Source: an uncultured Ruminococcus sp. (GTDB lineage: Bacteria; Bacillota; Clostridia; Oscillospirales; Ruminococcaceae). From it: a stretch of 64,000 nucleotides of DNA. Under the pieces are notes generated by a model, which was given only the letters and a program-made list of their open reading frames with translations, did no database searches and was not told where the DNA came from. The position numbers and the translations under genes were made by a program. Where the stretch lies: NCBI GenBank assembly GCA_900315755.1, contig ONAI01000006.1, positions 1 to 64,000 of the forward strand, read 5' to 3'. Shown one piece after another: positions 34,645 to 42,796 of this stretch (its first letter is position 1; each line of letters starts with the position of its first letter).

Positions 34645-34934
34645 GACCTTATATCAGAGAAAAGAAGGACTTCACATTCAGCGAAGTTCCCGAGAATACG
34701 TCCTTTGAGGCAGGCTATCTCACAACTGTCAACAGCGGATGGAGAAGCATCAGACCTGTTATCAACAGCGAAAAATGTAAAGGCTGCGAGCAGTGTTATC
34801 TCTACTGTCCCGATGGCGTTATTTCCATAAAGGACGGCAAAGCTGTCATCGACTACGACTTCTGCAAGGGCTGTGGGATATGCGCGAAAATATGCAAAAT
34901 TGGTGCAATAGAAATGGAGGCGGAACGCAAATGA
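34641..34934 (+). CDS. 2-oxoacid:ferredoxin oxidoreductase, delta (ferredoxin) subunit
   Basis: 97 residues with two classical 4Fe-4S motifs, CKGCEQCYLYCP and CKGCGICAKICK, preceded by a short region (SGWRSIRPVI) characteristic of PorD/VorD. It carries electrons between the thiamine-diphosphate centre and external ferredoxin. Overlaps both neighbours by 4 bp. Confidence 0.95.
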   Translation: MRPYIREKKDFTFSEVPENTSFEAGYLTTVNSGWRSIRPVINSEKCKGCEQCYLYCPDGVISIKDGKAVIDYDFCKGCGICAKICKIGAIEMEAERK

Positions 34935-36103
34935 ACCAAAAATTCTTATCAGGCAACGAGGCTTTCGCTGAGGGCATACGTCTTGCACGTCCGCAGGTCA
35001 TTTCCGCCTACCCTATCACTCCACAGACTATCGTAGTTGAACGTCTTTCGGAAATGGTCGAGGACGGCAGTCTCAATGCTGAGTACGTTCACGTTGAGTC
35101 CGAGCATTCCGCACTTTCATGCGCTATCGGTGCAAGTGCAGCAGGCGCAAGAGCGTTCACGGCTACATCATCGCAAGGACTTCTCTACATGGCAGAATGT
35201 CTCTACTACGCGGCAGGCGGACGCTTCCCCATTGTTATGATGAACGCCGACCGTTCAACTGCTCTCCCGTGGAACATCTACGGCGATCAGCGCGACAGCC
35301 TTTCTCAGCTCGACAGCGGCTGGATACAGTCCTATGCCGAGAATGCTCAGGAGGCTCTCGACCTCGCGCTCATGAGCTACAAAATTGCCGAGGATAAGCG
35401 TGTGCAGACACCTTATATGGCGAATCTCGACGGCTTCGTACTCACGCATACATACGAGACTGTGGACATTCCCACACACGAACAGGCTGATAAGTTCCTG
35501 CCGTCTTATGAGACAGATAACCGCATTGATTTCGATAACCCGAAAAATATGGCGTTCTCGGCAGGTCCTGATACCAACTACATCTTCAAATACAAGGAGC
35601 ACAAGGGACTTCTTGCAGCAGCTGGGGTCATCAAAGAGACCGAAAAGGAATTCGCAGAAATATTCGGACGCACATATACAGGTCTGACTGAAAATTACCG
35701 CACTGACGATGCCGACTACATCATCGTAACACTCGGAAGCATCGCTGGTCTCTGCCGCGAAACTGCCGATAAGCTGCGCGAAAATGGCATAAAGGCAGGC
35801 GTTGTCCGCATTCGCTACATGAGACCTTTCCCGAACGAGGAAATTGCCGATGTTCTGAAGAACGTCAAGGCTTATGCGGTACTCGAAAAGGACATCAGCT
35901 TCGGCAACGAGGGAACTGTTTTCACCAACGTCAACTCCGCACTGAAAAAGGCTGGCGCGGACGTTAAGGGCTATAACTTCATAGGCGGTCTCGGCGGACG
36001 CAATATCTCCGCTTCAGACATCGAAAAAATCTACTCTGACATCGCAAACGGTACAGATGCCGTGAACTTCATAGGAATAGGAGGCGAGGACAATGGCAAA
36101 TAA
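34931..36103 (+). CDS. 2-oxoacid:ferredoxin oxidoreductase, alpha subunit
   Basis: 390 residues. The pyrimidine-binding domain shows SAYPITPQT and VESEHSALSCAIGASAAGAR followed by TSSQGLLYM; the transketolase-C-like domain ends with the YMRPFPNEE region. The ATG at 34931 overlaps the delta stop (ATGA) and gives the normal family N-terminus (KFLSGNEAFAEGIRLA). The specificity loop does not let me assign pyruvate, branched-chain, aryl or methylthio substrates. It works with the beta subunit encoded next. Confidence 0.94.
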   Translation: MNQKFLSGNEAFAEGIRLARPQVISAYPITPQTIVVERLSEMVEDGSLNAEYVHVESEHSALSCAIGASAAGARAFTATSSQGLLYMAECLYYAAGGRFPIVMMNADRSTALPWNIYGDQRDSLSQLDSGWIQSYAENAQEALDLALMSYKIAEDKRVQTPYMANLDGFVLTHTYETVDIPTHEQADKFLPSYETDNRIDFDNPKNMAFSAGPDTNYIFKYKEHKGLLAAAGVIKETEKEFAEIFGRTYTGLTENYRTDDADYIIVTLGSIAGLCRETADKLRENGIKAGVVRIRYMRPFPNEEIADVLKNVKAYAVLEKDISFGNEGTVFTNVNSALKKAGADVKGYNFIGGLGGRNISASDIEKIYSDIANGTDAVNFIGIGGEDNGK

Positions 36104-36986
36104 AGTTGCAGACAGCATCTCACGCGAGGAATACTTCTACGGTCACAAGGCGTGTGCAGGCTGCGGCGGAAGTCTTGCAGTAAGAGCTGCACTGAAAGTC
36201 CTCGGACCAAATGCGGTATCAGTCCTGCCGGCAGGCTGTATGTCTGCGGTAGGCTTCAATTTTCCGCAGCTTTGCTTCTCCAATAATTCCATAATCTCCA
36301 CATTTGCAGGCACGGCTTCCATGCTCACAGGAGTTGAGGCTGGTCTGCGTGCAAGAGGTTACAAGGACTTCACAGCAGTTGGATTTGCAGGCGACGGAGG
36401 TACTGCTGACATCGGTATACAGGCACTTTCCGGCGCTATCGACCGCAACGATAACATCATATACATCTGCTACGACAATGAAGCCTACATGAACACGGGC
36501 ATACAGAAAAGCGGTCTCACGCCGTTCGGAGCAAAGACTACAACTACTCCCGCAGGCGCTAATATCCACGGAAATATCCGTCCTAAAAAGAATATGTTTG
36601 AGATCGCAGCAGCGCACGATATTCCCTACGCTGCAACCGCAAGCGTGGGCTACATCGCTGACTTCATACAGAAGGTGCAGAAGGCTTCGCAGATACAGGG
36701 TACAAAGTACATCCACGTTATCGCGCCATGCCCTACCGGCTGGGGAGTTGCTCCCGATGCAACGATCGACATTGCAAAAGAGGTCGTTGACTGCGGACTG
36801 TGGTATCTTGCCGAGTACGAAAACGGTACGTTCAAACTCAACCATAAGCCAAAGAAATTCACTGACGTTTCGGCTTACCTCAAAAAGCAGGGACGCTTCA
36901 AGCACCTTACAGATGACGATATACAGATAATTACAGCTTCCCGCAATAAAAAGTGGGACTTTATTGATAAGAACTTCGAGCTATAA
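36093..36986 (+). CDS. 2-oxoacid:ferredoxin oxidoreductase, beta (TPP-binding) subunit
   Basis: 297 residues with the thiamine-diphosphate motif GDGGTADIGIQAL...NDNIIYICYDNEAYMNTGIQ and the HKACAGCGG segment whose cysteines help bind an extra iron-sulfur cluster. It overlaps the alpha gene by 11 bp. No separate terminator is visible before the ligase, which has its own regulon-type promoter. Confidence 0.94.
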   Translation: MANKVADSISREEYFYGHKACAGCGGSLAVRAALKVLGPNAVSVLPAGCMSAVGFNFPQLCFSNNSIISTFAGTASMLTGVEAGLRARGYKDFTAVGFAGDGGTADIGIQALSGAIDRNDNIIYICYDNEAYMNTGIQKSGLTPFGAKTTTTPAGANIHGNIRPKKNMFEIAAAHDIPYAATASVGYIADFIQKVQKASQIQGTKYIHVIAPCPTGWGVAPDATIDIAKEVVDCGLWYLAEYENGTFKLNHKPKKFTDVSAYLKKQGRFKHLTDDDIQIITASRNKKWDFIDKNFEL

Positions 36987-36993
36987 GTTCAGC

Positions 36994-37049
36994 TTATAAC
37001 TCATCATAAAACTATGGTATTGGACAAATGCAGAAATGCGGTGTATAAT
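36994..37049 (+). promoter_or_regulatory. Sulfur-regulon-type promoter 3 (acyl-CoA ligase)
   Basis: TTAT-N8-ATAA (36994-37009), 10 bp, TTGGAC (37020-37025), 18 bp, TATAAT (37044-37049). The stretch downstream (CATACCAAA) also matches promoter 2. Confidence 0.8.
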
Positions 37050-37098
37050 AAAATCATACCAAACAAATATGAAAAATAAGCAATGGAGGATAAATACA

Positions 37099-38439
37099 AT
37101 GAGCAGAGATATTAACAACAAATTCTGGGACGAGGAACTTGAAACTCTCCCGCGTGAGGAACTGGAAAAGAGACAGCTTGAAGACTTAAAGGAGATCGTT
37201 AAGTTCGCATACGACAACGCTCCATACTACAAGCGTTCATTCGATGAAGCCGGCGTTAAGCCAGAGGACATCAAAACTCTCAAGGACATTGAAAAGTTCC
37301 CGTTCATAAACAAGAAGACACAGCGCGATACTCAGGGCGTAGGTTCATTCCTCGGCGAGCTCGCAGCAGTTCCCGAAGATGATGTAGTCTTCATATCAAC
37401 ATCATCCGGTTCAACAGGTGTTCCTACAATGAGCCCTTTCACAAAGAAGGACTTCGATGAGTTCCAGGACACTGAGAGCCGCTGGTTCTGGCAGATAGGA
37501 ATGAGACCAAATGACCGTTATGTTCACGCTCTCAACTTCTCACTCTACCTTGGCGGCCCTGACGTGATCGGTGCACAGAACCTCGGAGCTTTATGTATCT
37601 GGGGCGGTACTCTCCCGAGCGAGAGACTTCTCTTCATACTCAAAACATACAAGCCAACCGTTATCTGGACTTCTCCTTCCTACGCTTGGCAGCTTGGTGA
37701 AAAGGCTGTTAAAGCCGGCTATGATCCGAAGAAGGACTTCAATATCAAGAAGATCATCGTTGCAGGCGAGCTCGGCGGTTCTATCGACGCTACAAGAAAA
37801 GCTATCGAAGACCTCTGGGGTGCTGAGGTTTATGACTTCTACGGCCTCTCAGATATATTCGGTGCCTGCGCTGCACAGTGCGAATACCACGACGGACTTC
37901 ACATCGCTGAGAACCATATTCTCGTCGAGACTATCGACATCCACACAGGCGAGATCCTTGAACCCGGTCAGACTGGTGAACTCGTATTCACTACTCTCCG
38001 CAAACACGCAAGACCTCTTATCCGCTTCAAGACAGGCGACATCGGACGCATCGACATCACTCCCTGCAAATGCGGACGTACTCACGGAAGAATACATATC
38101 CTCGGCAGAAAGGACGATATGTTCATTGTTTCCGCTGTTAATGTATTTCCAAGCGATATTGAAGCTGTTATCCGTGAACAGAGCGGAATCACAGGCGAAT
38201 ACCTCATCCGTATCTTCGAGAAGGATTTCACAAGCAAGTATGCGGTTGAAATTGAGAAGTCTGCCGACAATACCAAGAGCGATGACGAAGTTGCAGAGCA
38301 GGTAAGTGCAGCACTCAAGGCTCGTACAGGCGTTAAGCCGGCAAGAGTTGTCGTTCATAAAGACGGCGGTCTGAATACACGTTCAGAGCACAAGTCCAGA
38401 CGTGTCATCGACGAAAGAAATATTGACTATAACATCTAA
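37099..38439 (+). CDS. Phenylacetate-CoA ligase-like (PaaK) AMP-forming acyl-CoA ligase
   Basis: 446 residues starting behind GGAGG. The ATP-binding loop STSSGSTGVPT, the YDFYGLSDIFG motif, FKTGDIGRI and LGRKDDMFIVSAVNVFPSDI are diagnostic of PaaK-type ligases, which activate carboxylic acids to acyl-CoA with ATP. PaaK-like ligases are regular partners of indolepyruvate- and 2-oxoacid:ferredoxin oxidoreductases. With the oxidoreductase encoded upstream it could feed acyl-CoA into reductive carboxylation. Candidates are phenylacetate, branched-chain volatile acids, or 3-methylthiopropionate given the sulfur setting. Confidence 0.9.
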   Translation: MSRDINNKFWDEELETLPREELEKRQLEDLKEIVKFAYDNAPYYKRSFDEAGVKPEDIKTLKDIEKFPFINKKTQRDTQGVGSFLGELAAVPEDDVVFISTSSGSTGVPTMSPFTKKDFDEFQDTESRWFWQIGMRPNDRYVHALNFSLYLGGPDVIGAQNLGALCIWGGTLPSERLLFILKTYKPTVIWTSPSYAWQLGEKAVKAGYDPKKDFNIKKIIVAGELGGSIDATRKAIEDLWGAEVYDFYGLSDIFGACAAQCEYHDGLHIAENHILVETIDIHTGEILEPGQTGELVFTTLRKHARPLIRFKTGDIGRIDITPCKCGRTHGRIHILGRKDDMFIVSAVNVFPSDIEAVIREQSGITGEYLIRIFEKDFTSKYAVEIEKSADNTKSDDEVAEQVSAALKARTGVKPARVVVHKDGGLNTRSEHKSRRVIDERNIDYNI

Positions 38440-38451
38440 ACATGATATAAT
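38423..38451 (+). promoter_or_regulatory. Promoter of the aminotransferase-luxS operon
   Basis: TTGACT (38423-38428), 17 bp, TATAAT (38446-38451), overlapping the end of the ligase gene. Confidence 0.7.
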
Positions 38452-38462
38452 ATCATCAATAC

Positions 38463-38515
38463 ATGATTCATAATTAAATATCATCGCCGCAGGCGATACC
38501 GCAATTATGAATCAT
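38463..38515 (+). repeat. Foldback element in the aminotransferase leader
   Basis: ATGATTCATAATT (38463-38475) pairs perfectly with AATTATGAATCAT (38503-38515). Inside it ATCGCC-GCA-GGCGAT (38483-38497) forms a second perfect stem. It may be a dispersed foldback repeat or a structured mRNA leader. Confidence 0.7.
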
Positions 38516-38536
38516 AAGATCTTAATTACGAATTTG

Positions 38537-38559
38537 AATAGGCGGTTATCCGCCTATTT
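38537..38559 (+). terminator. Hairpin directly before the aminotransferase ribosome site
   Basis: AATAGGCGG-TTAT-CCGCCTATT followed by TCATTT and then AAGGAG. It could be an attenuator or the end of the ligase transcript. Confidence 0.55.
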
Positions 38560-38577
38560 CATTTAAGGAGAAATAAT

Positions 38578-39744
38578 ATGCCGCAGCTTTCTAATCGCAC
38601 AGCGACTTTTACTGATTCTGTCATCAGACGTATGACACGAATTTCAAATAAATACGATGCAGTAAACCTCTCACAGGGCTTTCCGGATTTCGAGCCGCCC
38701 CGTGAGATACTCGACCGCCTTGCTGAAGTAACACGCGAGGACTTTCACCAGTATTCGATAACATGGGGCGCTCAGAACTTCCGCGAGGCTCTTGCTGAGA
38801 AGCAGTCCCGTCTTATGGGCAGAAGCATTGATCCTAACGGCGAGATCGTTGTCACCTGCGGAAGCACCGAGGCTATGATGGCAGCAATGATGTCTGTTAC
38901 CAATCCCGGCGATAAGGTGATAGTCTTCTCCCCTTTCTATGAAAACTACGGCGCAGATACCATTCTTTCCGGTGCTGAGCCTATATATGTACCTCTCATC
39001 CCGCCGGAGTTCTCGTTCGATGCAGACGTTCTCGAAGCAGCTTTCAAGCAGCACCCGAAAGCACTCATTCTCTGCAATCCTTCCAATCCCTGCGGAAAGG
39101 TATTCACACTTGACGAACTGAAAATAATTGCCGACCTTGCAAAGAAATACGATACCTTCGTCATCACCGACGAGGTTTACGAGCATATCGTCTATGCACC
39201 GCACAAGCACGTTTATTTAGCAAGCCTGCCGGATATGTGGGAGAGAACTATCTCATGCTCTTCCCTTTCAAAGACCTACTCTATCACAGGCTGGCGACTG
39301 GGCTATGTTATCGCTCCGCCTCACATCATCGACACTGTGAAAAAGGTACACGATTTCCTCACAGTCGGAGCCGCTGCACCGCTTCAGGAAGCAGCTGTCA
39401 CCGGACTTCGCTTCGGTGACGATTACTATCAGTGGCTTCAGGACAAATACACCGAAAAACGTGACCTCTTCCTCAACGGTCTCGACCGCATCGGCTTACA
39501 GCATACCGTACCGCAGGGAGCTTACTATATACTCCTTGACATATCCGAATTCGGCTACAAGAGCGACCTTGTATTCTGCGAAAAGCTGGCTGAGTATGTA
39601 GGCGTGGGAGCAGTTCCGGGTTCAAGCTTCTTCAAGGAGCCTGAAAACCGCTATATCCGTTTCCACTACGCAAAGAAAAACGAGACGCTTGAAAATGCGC
39701 TCGAACGTCTTAACGACATCAGAAAGAAAATGCCGAAGGAGTGA
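38578..39744 (+). CDS. PLP aminotransferase, methionine/kynurenine/glutamine-transaminase K type
   Basis: 388 residues of fold-type I. The N-terminal LSQGFPDFEPP is the signature of the YbdL/KAT/GTK group, whose members transaminate methionine and aromatic amino acids. Other motifs are NPSNPCGKVF, ITDEVYEHIVY and the PLP lysine in SSLSKTYSITGWRLGY (Lys about 231), plus the substrate-carboxylate Arg in RIRFHYAK-like RYIRFHYAK. AAGGAG precedes the ATG. luxS follows by 4 bp, tying it to the methionine cycle. It could convert 2-oxo-4-methylthiobutyrate to methionine or use aromatic 2-oxoacids. Confidence 0.9.
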   Translation: MPQLSNRTATFTDSVIRRMTRISNKYDAVNLSQGFPDFEPPREILDRLAEVTREDFHQYSITWGAQNFREALAEKQSRLMGRSIDPNGEIVVTCGSTEAMMAAMMSVTNPGDKVIVFSPFYENYGADTILSGAEPIYVPLIPPEFSFDADVLEAAFKQHPKALILCNPSNPCGKVFTLDELKIIADLAKKYDTFVITDEVYEHIVYAPHKHVYLASLPDMWERTISCSSLSKTYSITGWRLGYVIAPPHIIDTVKKVHDFLTVGAAAPLQEAAVTGLRFGDDYYQWLQDKYTEKRDLFLNGLDRIGLQHTVPQGAYYILLDISEFGYKSDLVFCEKLAEYVGVGAVPGSSFFKEPENRYIRFHYAKKNETLENALERLNDIRKKMPKE

Positions 39745-39748
39745 GGAT

Positions 39749-40204
39749 ATGAAGACTATCGCAAGCTTTACCGTCGACCATGACAAGCTGGAAAAAGGTA
39801 TGTACATTTCCCGTATCGACGGCGATGCAATTACCTATGACATACGAATGAAAAAACCAAACGGCGGCGACTATCTCACAAACGGCGCACTTCATACCTT
39901 CGAGCATCTATTCGCTACTTATGCAAGAAACAGCGAGATTTCCGACAGCGTTATATACGTCGGTCCAATGGGCTGCCTGACCGGATTCTATCTGATACTG
40001 CGCAATAAAGTCTCGTCTGAACAGGCTATAAAGCTTGTAAATGACAGCTTCCGTTTTGTGGCTGATTTCAACGGTAAGATACCCGGTTCAGAGCGTAGGG
40101 AGTGCGGAAATTATCAGCTCCACGACTTAGAAGGCGCTAAAGCAGTCGCTGCTGATATGATAGCAGTGCTTGACGGATATACTCCGGAAAAACTGAATTA
40201 CTGA
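39749..40204 (+). CDS. luxS: S-ribosylhomocysteine lyase
   Basis: 151 residues. The metal site is formed by HTFEH (H49, H53) and the Cys in RECGNY near 121. LuxS splits S-ribosylhomocysteine into homocysteine and the AI-2 precursor DPD, closing the activated methyl cycle. GGAGTGAGGAT precedes the ATG. It is cotranscribed with the aminotransferase; the pair ends with a strong terminator. Homocysteine from LuxS could feed the cystathionine enzymes encoded at 30900-32982. Confidence 0.96.
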   Translation: MKTIASFTVDHDKLEKGMYISRIDGDAITYDIRMKKPNGGDYLTNGALHTFEHLFATYARNSEISDSVIYVGPMGCLTGFYLILRNKVSSEQAIKLVNDSFRFVADFNGKIPGSERRECGNYQLHDLEGAKAVAADMIAVLDGYTPEKLNY

Positions 40205-40238
40205 ATAAACAGAGCGTGAAGATATACGGGGGATATAT

Positions 40239-40277
40239 AAGCCGTAATTGCCAATATACTGGCAATTACGGCTTTTC
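40239..40277 (+). terminator. Terminator after luxS
   Basis: AAGCCGTAATTGCC-AATATACT-GGCAATTACGGCTT followed by TTCTAATT. Confidence 0.92.
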
Positions 40278-40375
40278 TAATTCTATTCCTCAGAACCAGA
40301 GCCAAACTCCTCTGCGGTAATGATATTACATATAAAGTCTTTCCTTATTGAATGCAAGCTGCTTTCAGTTTTATC

Positions 40376-40404
40376 TTGACGATTTTAGAATTTTGTAATA
40401 TAAT
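40376..40404 (+). promoter_or_regulatory. Promoter of the sortase gene
   Basis: TTGACG (40376-40381), 17 bp, TATAAT (40399-40404). A leader of about 205 nt follows, in which I see no known RNA. Confidence 0.65.
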
Positions 40405-40618
40405 AACAAATATAGTGCTCGTTATTCTGCACTTTGATATTATAGTAAAACTCCCGGCTTATTTTAAGCCGATAACCGATCGTTCATATATATTGATCCT
40501 CGGAACGAAGGATGAGCAAAACTTGAACATAAATAATATGTTAAAAACAGCATCTATATAACGATCGAATACTATATAACAATACATCATAAGCAAGTTT
40601 ACCATTTAAGAGGCTAAT

Positions 40619-41170
40619 ATGGAAAAGAAACAAAAAAGGAATAAACCGATGTTTATTATCGGTATCATAATGGTAGTTCTCGGTGTTGGCATACTTTCAC
40701 TGTATGGCTACCGCAAGATAAGCAGAGAGCTGTATCTTCGCAGGCTGCTGAAAGACAACATCAATTTCGAGATACCGCGGCTTGATATAAAGGTCCCTGT
40801 GCTTGAGGGCACAGATCAGAAATCGCTTCAGGTCTCAGCAGGTCACTTTGAAGGAACAGGCGCTCTCGGTCACGGAAATTACTGCATCTGCGGTCATAAC
40901 AGCACTATCTACGCCGAAATTTTCAACGATCTCGATCAGATAAAAATAGGCGATGAAATGTATCTTATCGACACAGATGAAAACCGAACACGCTACACTT
41001 ATATCGTCACAGATTACAGAACAGTCGAGCCAAGTGATACATGGGTACTGAACGACTTCGGCGATGACAGGATCACGGTCATTTCCTGTACCGATGACGG
41101 TAAGCTGCGGCAGGTCGTGGTCGGTATGCTCAAAACTGAAACGCAAACAGAAACTATCTCAGAACAGTGA
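40619..41170 (+). CDS. Sortase family cysteine transpeptidase
   Basis: 183 residues. One N-terminal membrane helix (about 11-30) anchors it outside the cell, followed by the sortase barrel with H93 (CGHNS), C157 (TVISCT) and R165 (KLRQVV). The short length and TxxxCT motif fit class D sortases of Firmicutes. It would attach LPxTG-like proteins to the wall or join pilin subunits; no substrate gene with such a motif is adjacent. GAGG precedes the ATG. Confidence 0.92.
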   Translation: MEKKQKRNKPMFIIGIIMVVLGVGILSLYGYRKISRELYLRRLLKDNINFEIPRLDIKVPVLEGTDQKSLQVSAGHFEGTGALGHGNYCICGHNSTIYAEIFNDLDQIKIGDEMYLIDTDENRTRYTYIVTDYRTVEPSDTWVLNDFGDDRITVISCTDDGKLRQVVVGMLKTETQTETISEQ

Positions 41171-41231
41171 TTTATAAAGTATGCTATAATATCCCCGTAT
41201 AAAGGAAGGAATGAAACAATGTCTATCGTTT

Positions 41232-41357
41232 ATGCTGAGTTATGTGTTCCAGTTCTATAATCTTGTTGCAAACCTCACGGTCGAGGAAAACATCCTCCTG
41301 CCGATAGAGCTTTCCGGCAGAAAAACAAGAGACTACAAACACAAGCTCGTAGAATGA
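41232..41357 (+). pseudogene. Fragment of an ABC exporter ATPase
   Basis: A 41-codon frame reads MLSYVFQFYNLVANLTVEEN then ILLPIELSGRKTRDYKHKLVE and stops. This is the Q-loop region of a MacB/LolD-type ATPase (compare FQMYNLIPNLNIKENI in the intact gene at 23261). Walker A, signature and Walker B are absent. The fragment lies between a -10-like TATAAT and a terminator, so the rest has been deleted on both sides. Confidence 0.75.
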
Positions 41358-41362
41358 TATAA

Positions 41363-41398
41363 AAAGCCTTATCGGATCATCGTATCTGATAAGGCTTT
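41363..41398 (+). terminator. Terminator after the ABC remnant
   Basis: AAAGCCTTATC pairs with GATAAGGCTTT around a 14-base loop with partial extra pairing. It may serve the sortase transcript. Confidence 0.75.
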
Positions 41399-41460
41399 CC
41401 TGTTTATGTAGTTTTGAACATCGAACCAGCCCGATTTGTAGCTAATCCACAAAATATTTG

Positions 41461-41489
41461 TTGACTTACAAGTAATAATATGATATAAT
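41461..41489 (+). promoter_or_regulatory. Promoter of the leucine-rich-repeat gene
   Basis: TTGACT (41461-41466), 17 bp, TATAAT (41484-41489). Confidence 0.75.
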
Positions 41490-41552
41490 AATACAAACTT
41501 AAAAGAATTCTGTAATCCAAAAATACTTCATAATTGAAAGAAGGTGCAGCAA

Positions 41553-42701
41553 ATGTATGTACAAGGTAAATGCTATAAGTGCGGCGGTATACTTGCTGTT
41601 GATGATTCAAAGGACGCTTATGTATGCCCCTTTTGCAATGAAGCATTCATAGTTGAAAAGGCAATACAATGCTTTAACGAAATAATAACACACGATGTCA
41701 GAGTTAACCTCCATTCTTACAGTTATGACAGCGATTTTATTGTAGAGAGAAGCGTTCTGATCCGCTATAACGGTTTCACAAATAAAGACGTAAAGATCCC
41801 GGACGGTATATCTGTTATCGGAGAAATGGCTTTTCAGGGAATGAATAATATAGAAACTGTTTATCTGCCGGACGGCATTGAAATCATAGGAGAAGGAGCT
41901 TTTTCAGGCTGTAAGAATCTTCAGTCTATAAGGATTCCGGACGGCGTTGAAACAATTGACCGCGATGCTTTCAATGGCTGTGTAAAGCTAAGATCCATAG
42001 AGTTGCCGGATAGTATAAAGAATCTTGAAGCCAGTGCATTTACAGGCTGTACAAGTCTTGAAAATGTTAACATCCCCAAGAATACCGAGCTGCTTCCGTG
42101 GAGGTTGTTTGAAGGATGTACAAGCCTGAAATACATAATTATCCCGAAAAAGATCAAAACAATTGAAGACTTCGCTTTTGCTGAGTGTACAAATCTGGAA
42201 AGCATTAAATTTGAATGTATGCACCCGGAAAATGATCCTTCGATAGGTATAAGCAGAATAGGCATGGATGCTTTCAAAAACTGTAAAAGTCTAAACAGTA
42301 TTAGCATACCTGAAACTGTTAAGTACATAGGCAATCAGGCTTTCAGAGAATGCTCAAAGCTAAAAAGACTTTTCATCCCTAAGGGTGTCAAGGCTGTTTA
42401 TCCCCTTGCATTTGCAGACTGCACAGGTCTTGAACAGGTCCGCTTTGAAGGAGATACAGCTTTATACAGAGGAAGCAACCCTTACAAATACAATAAGAAT
42501 TCCGCTACATTCTTTAACTGTCCTAAGCTGCTGGATGTTTCTTACAGTAAGCTGCAAATAAACTACTGGGCATTTCCTGCATACCACAAAGCTCAAGAAC
42601 CGGTCTATATCGAAAACGGAAAATGCAGATACTGCGGCGGAGAATTCAAGGGCATTTTCGATAAAGTCTGCTCAGTTTGCAAAGCCCCGAAAGATTATTA
42701 A
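41553..42701 (+). CDS. BspA-type leucine-rich-repeat protein flanked by zinc ribbons
   Basis: 382 residues. The N-terminus is a zinc ribbon (CYKCGG..CPFCNEAF, about 7-34); residues about 75-330 carry roughly nine BspA/TpLRR-type repeats of 23 residues (for example IEIIGEGAFSGCKNLQSIRI); the C-terminus is a second zinc ribbon (CRYCGGEFKGIFDKVCSVC). There is no signal peptide, so unlike most BspA proteins it appears cytosolic. The ATG behind AAGGTG is chosen over a GTG three codons earlier. Probably a protein-binding scaffold; partner unknown. Confidence 0.88.
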   Translation: MYVQGKCYKCGGILAVDDSKDAYVCPFCNEAFIVEKAIQCFNEIITHDVRVNLHSYSYDSDFIVERSVLIRYNGFTNKDVKIPDGISVIGEMAFQGMNNIETVYLPDGIEIIGEGAFSGCKNLQSIRIPDGVETIDRDAFNGCVKLRSIELPDSIKNLEASAFTGCTSLENVNIPKNTELLPWRLFEGCTSLKYIIIPKKIKTIEDFAFAECTNLESIKFECMHPENDPSIGISRIGMDAFKNCKSLNSISIPETVKYIGNQAFRECSKLKRLFIPKGVKAVYPLAFADCTGLEQVRFEGDTALYRGSNPYKYNKNSATFFNCPKLLDVSYSKLQINYWAFPAYHKAQEPVYIENGKCRYCGGEFKGIFDKVCSVCKAPKDY

Positions 42702-42716
42702 CTGCTATTATCATTG

Positions 42717-42758
42717 CAATACCGCGCTGAGACCGTCTGTCGGCTTTGTGCGGTATTG
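42717..42758 (+). terminator. Weak hairpin after the LRR gene
   Basis: CAATACCGC pairs with GCGGTATTG around a 24-base loop. There is no T-run, so its role as a terminator is uncertain. Confidence 0.4.
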
Positions 42759-42796
42759 TCGTGAAATGAGGTAATTCATACATCAAGGAGAACTAT

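Noticed and set aside
40352..40561. Small open frame in the sortase leader
   Set aside because: It overlaps the promoter and -10 box, has no ribosome site and is low-complexity hydrophobic.
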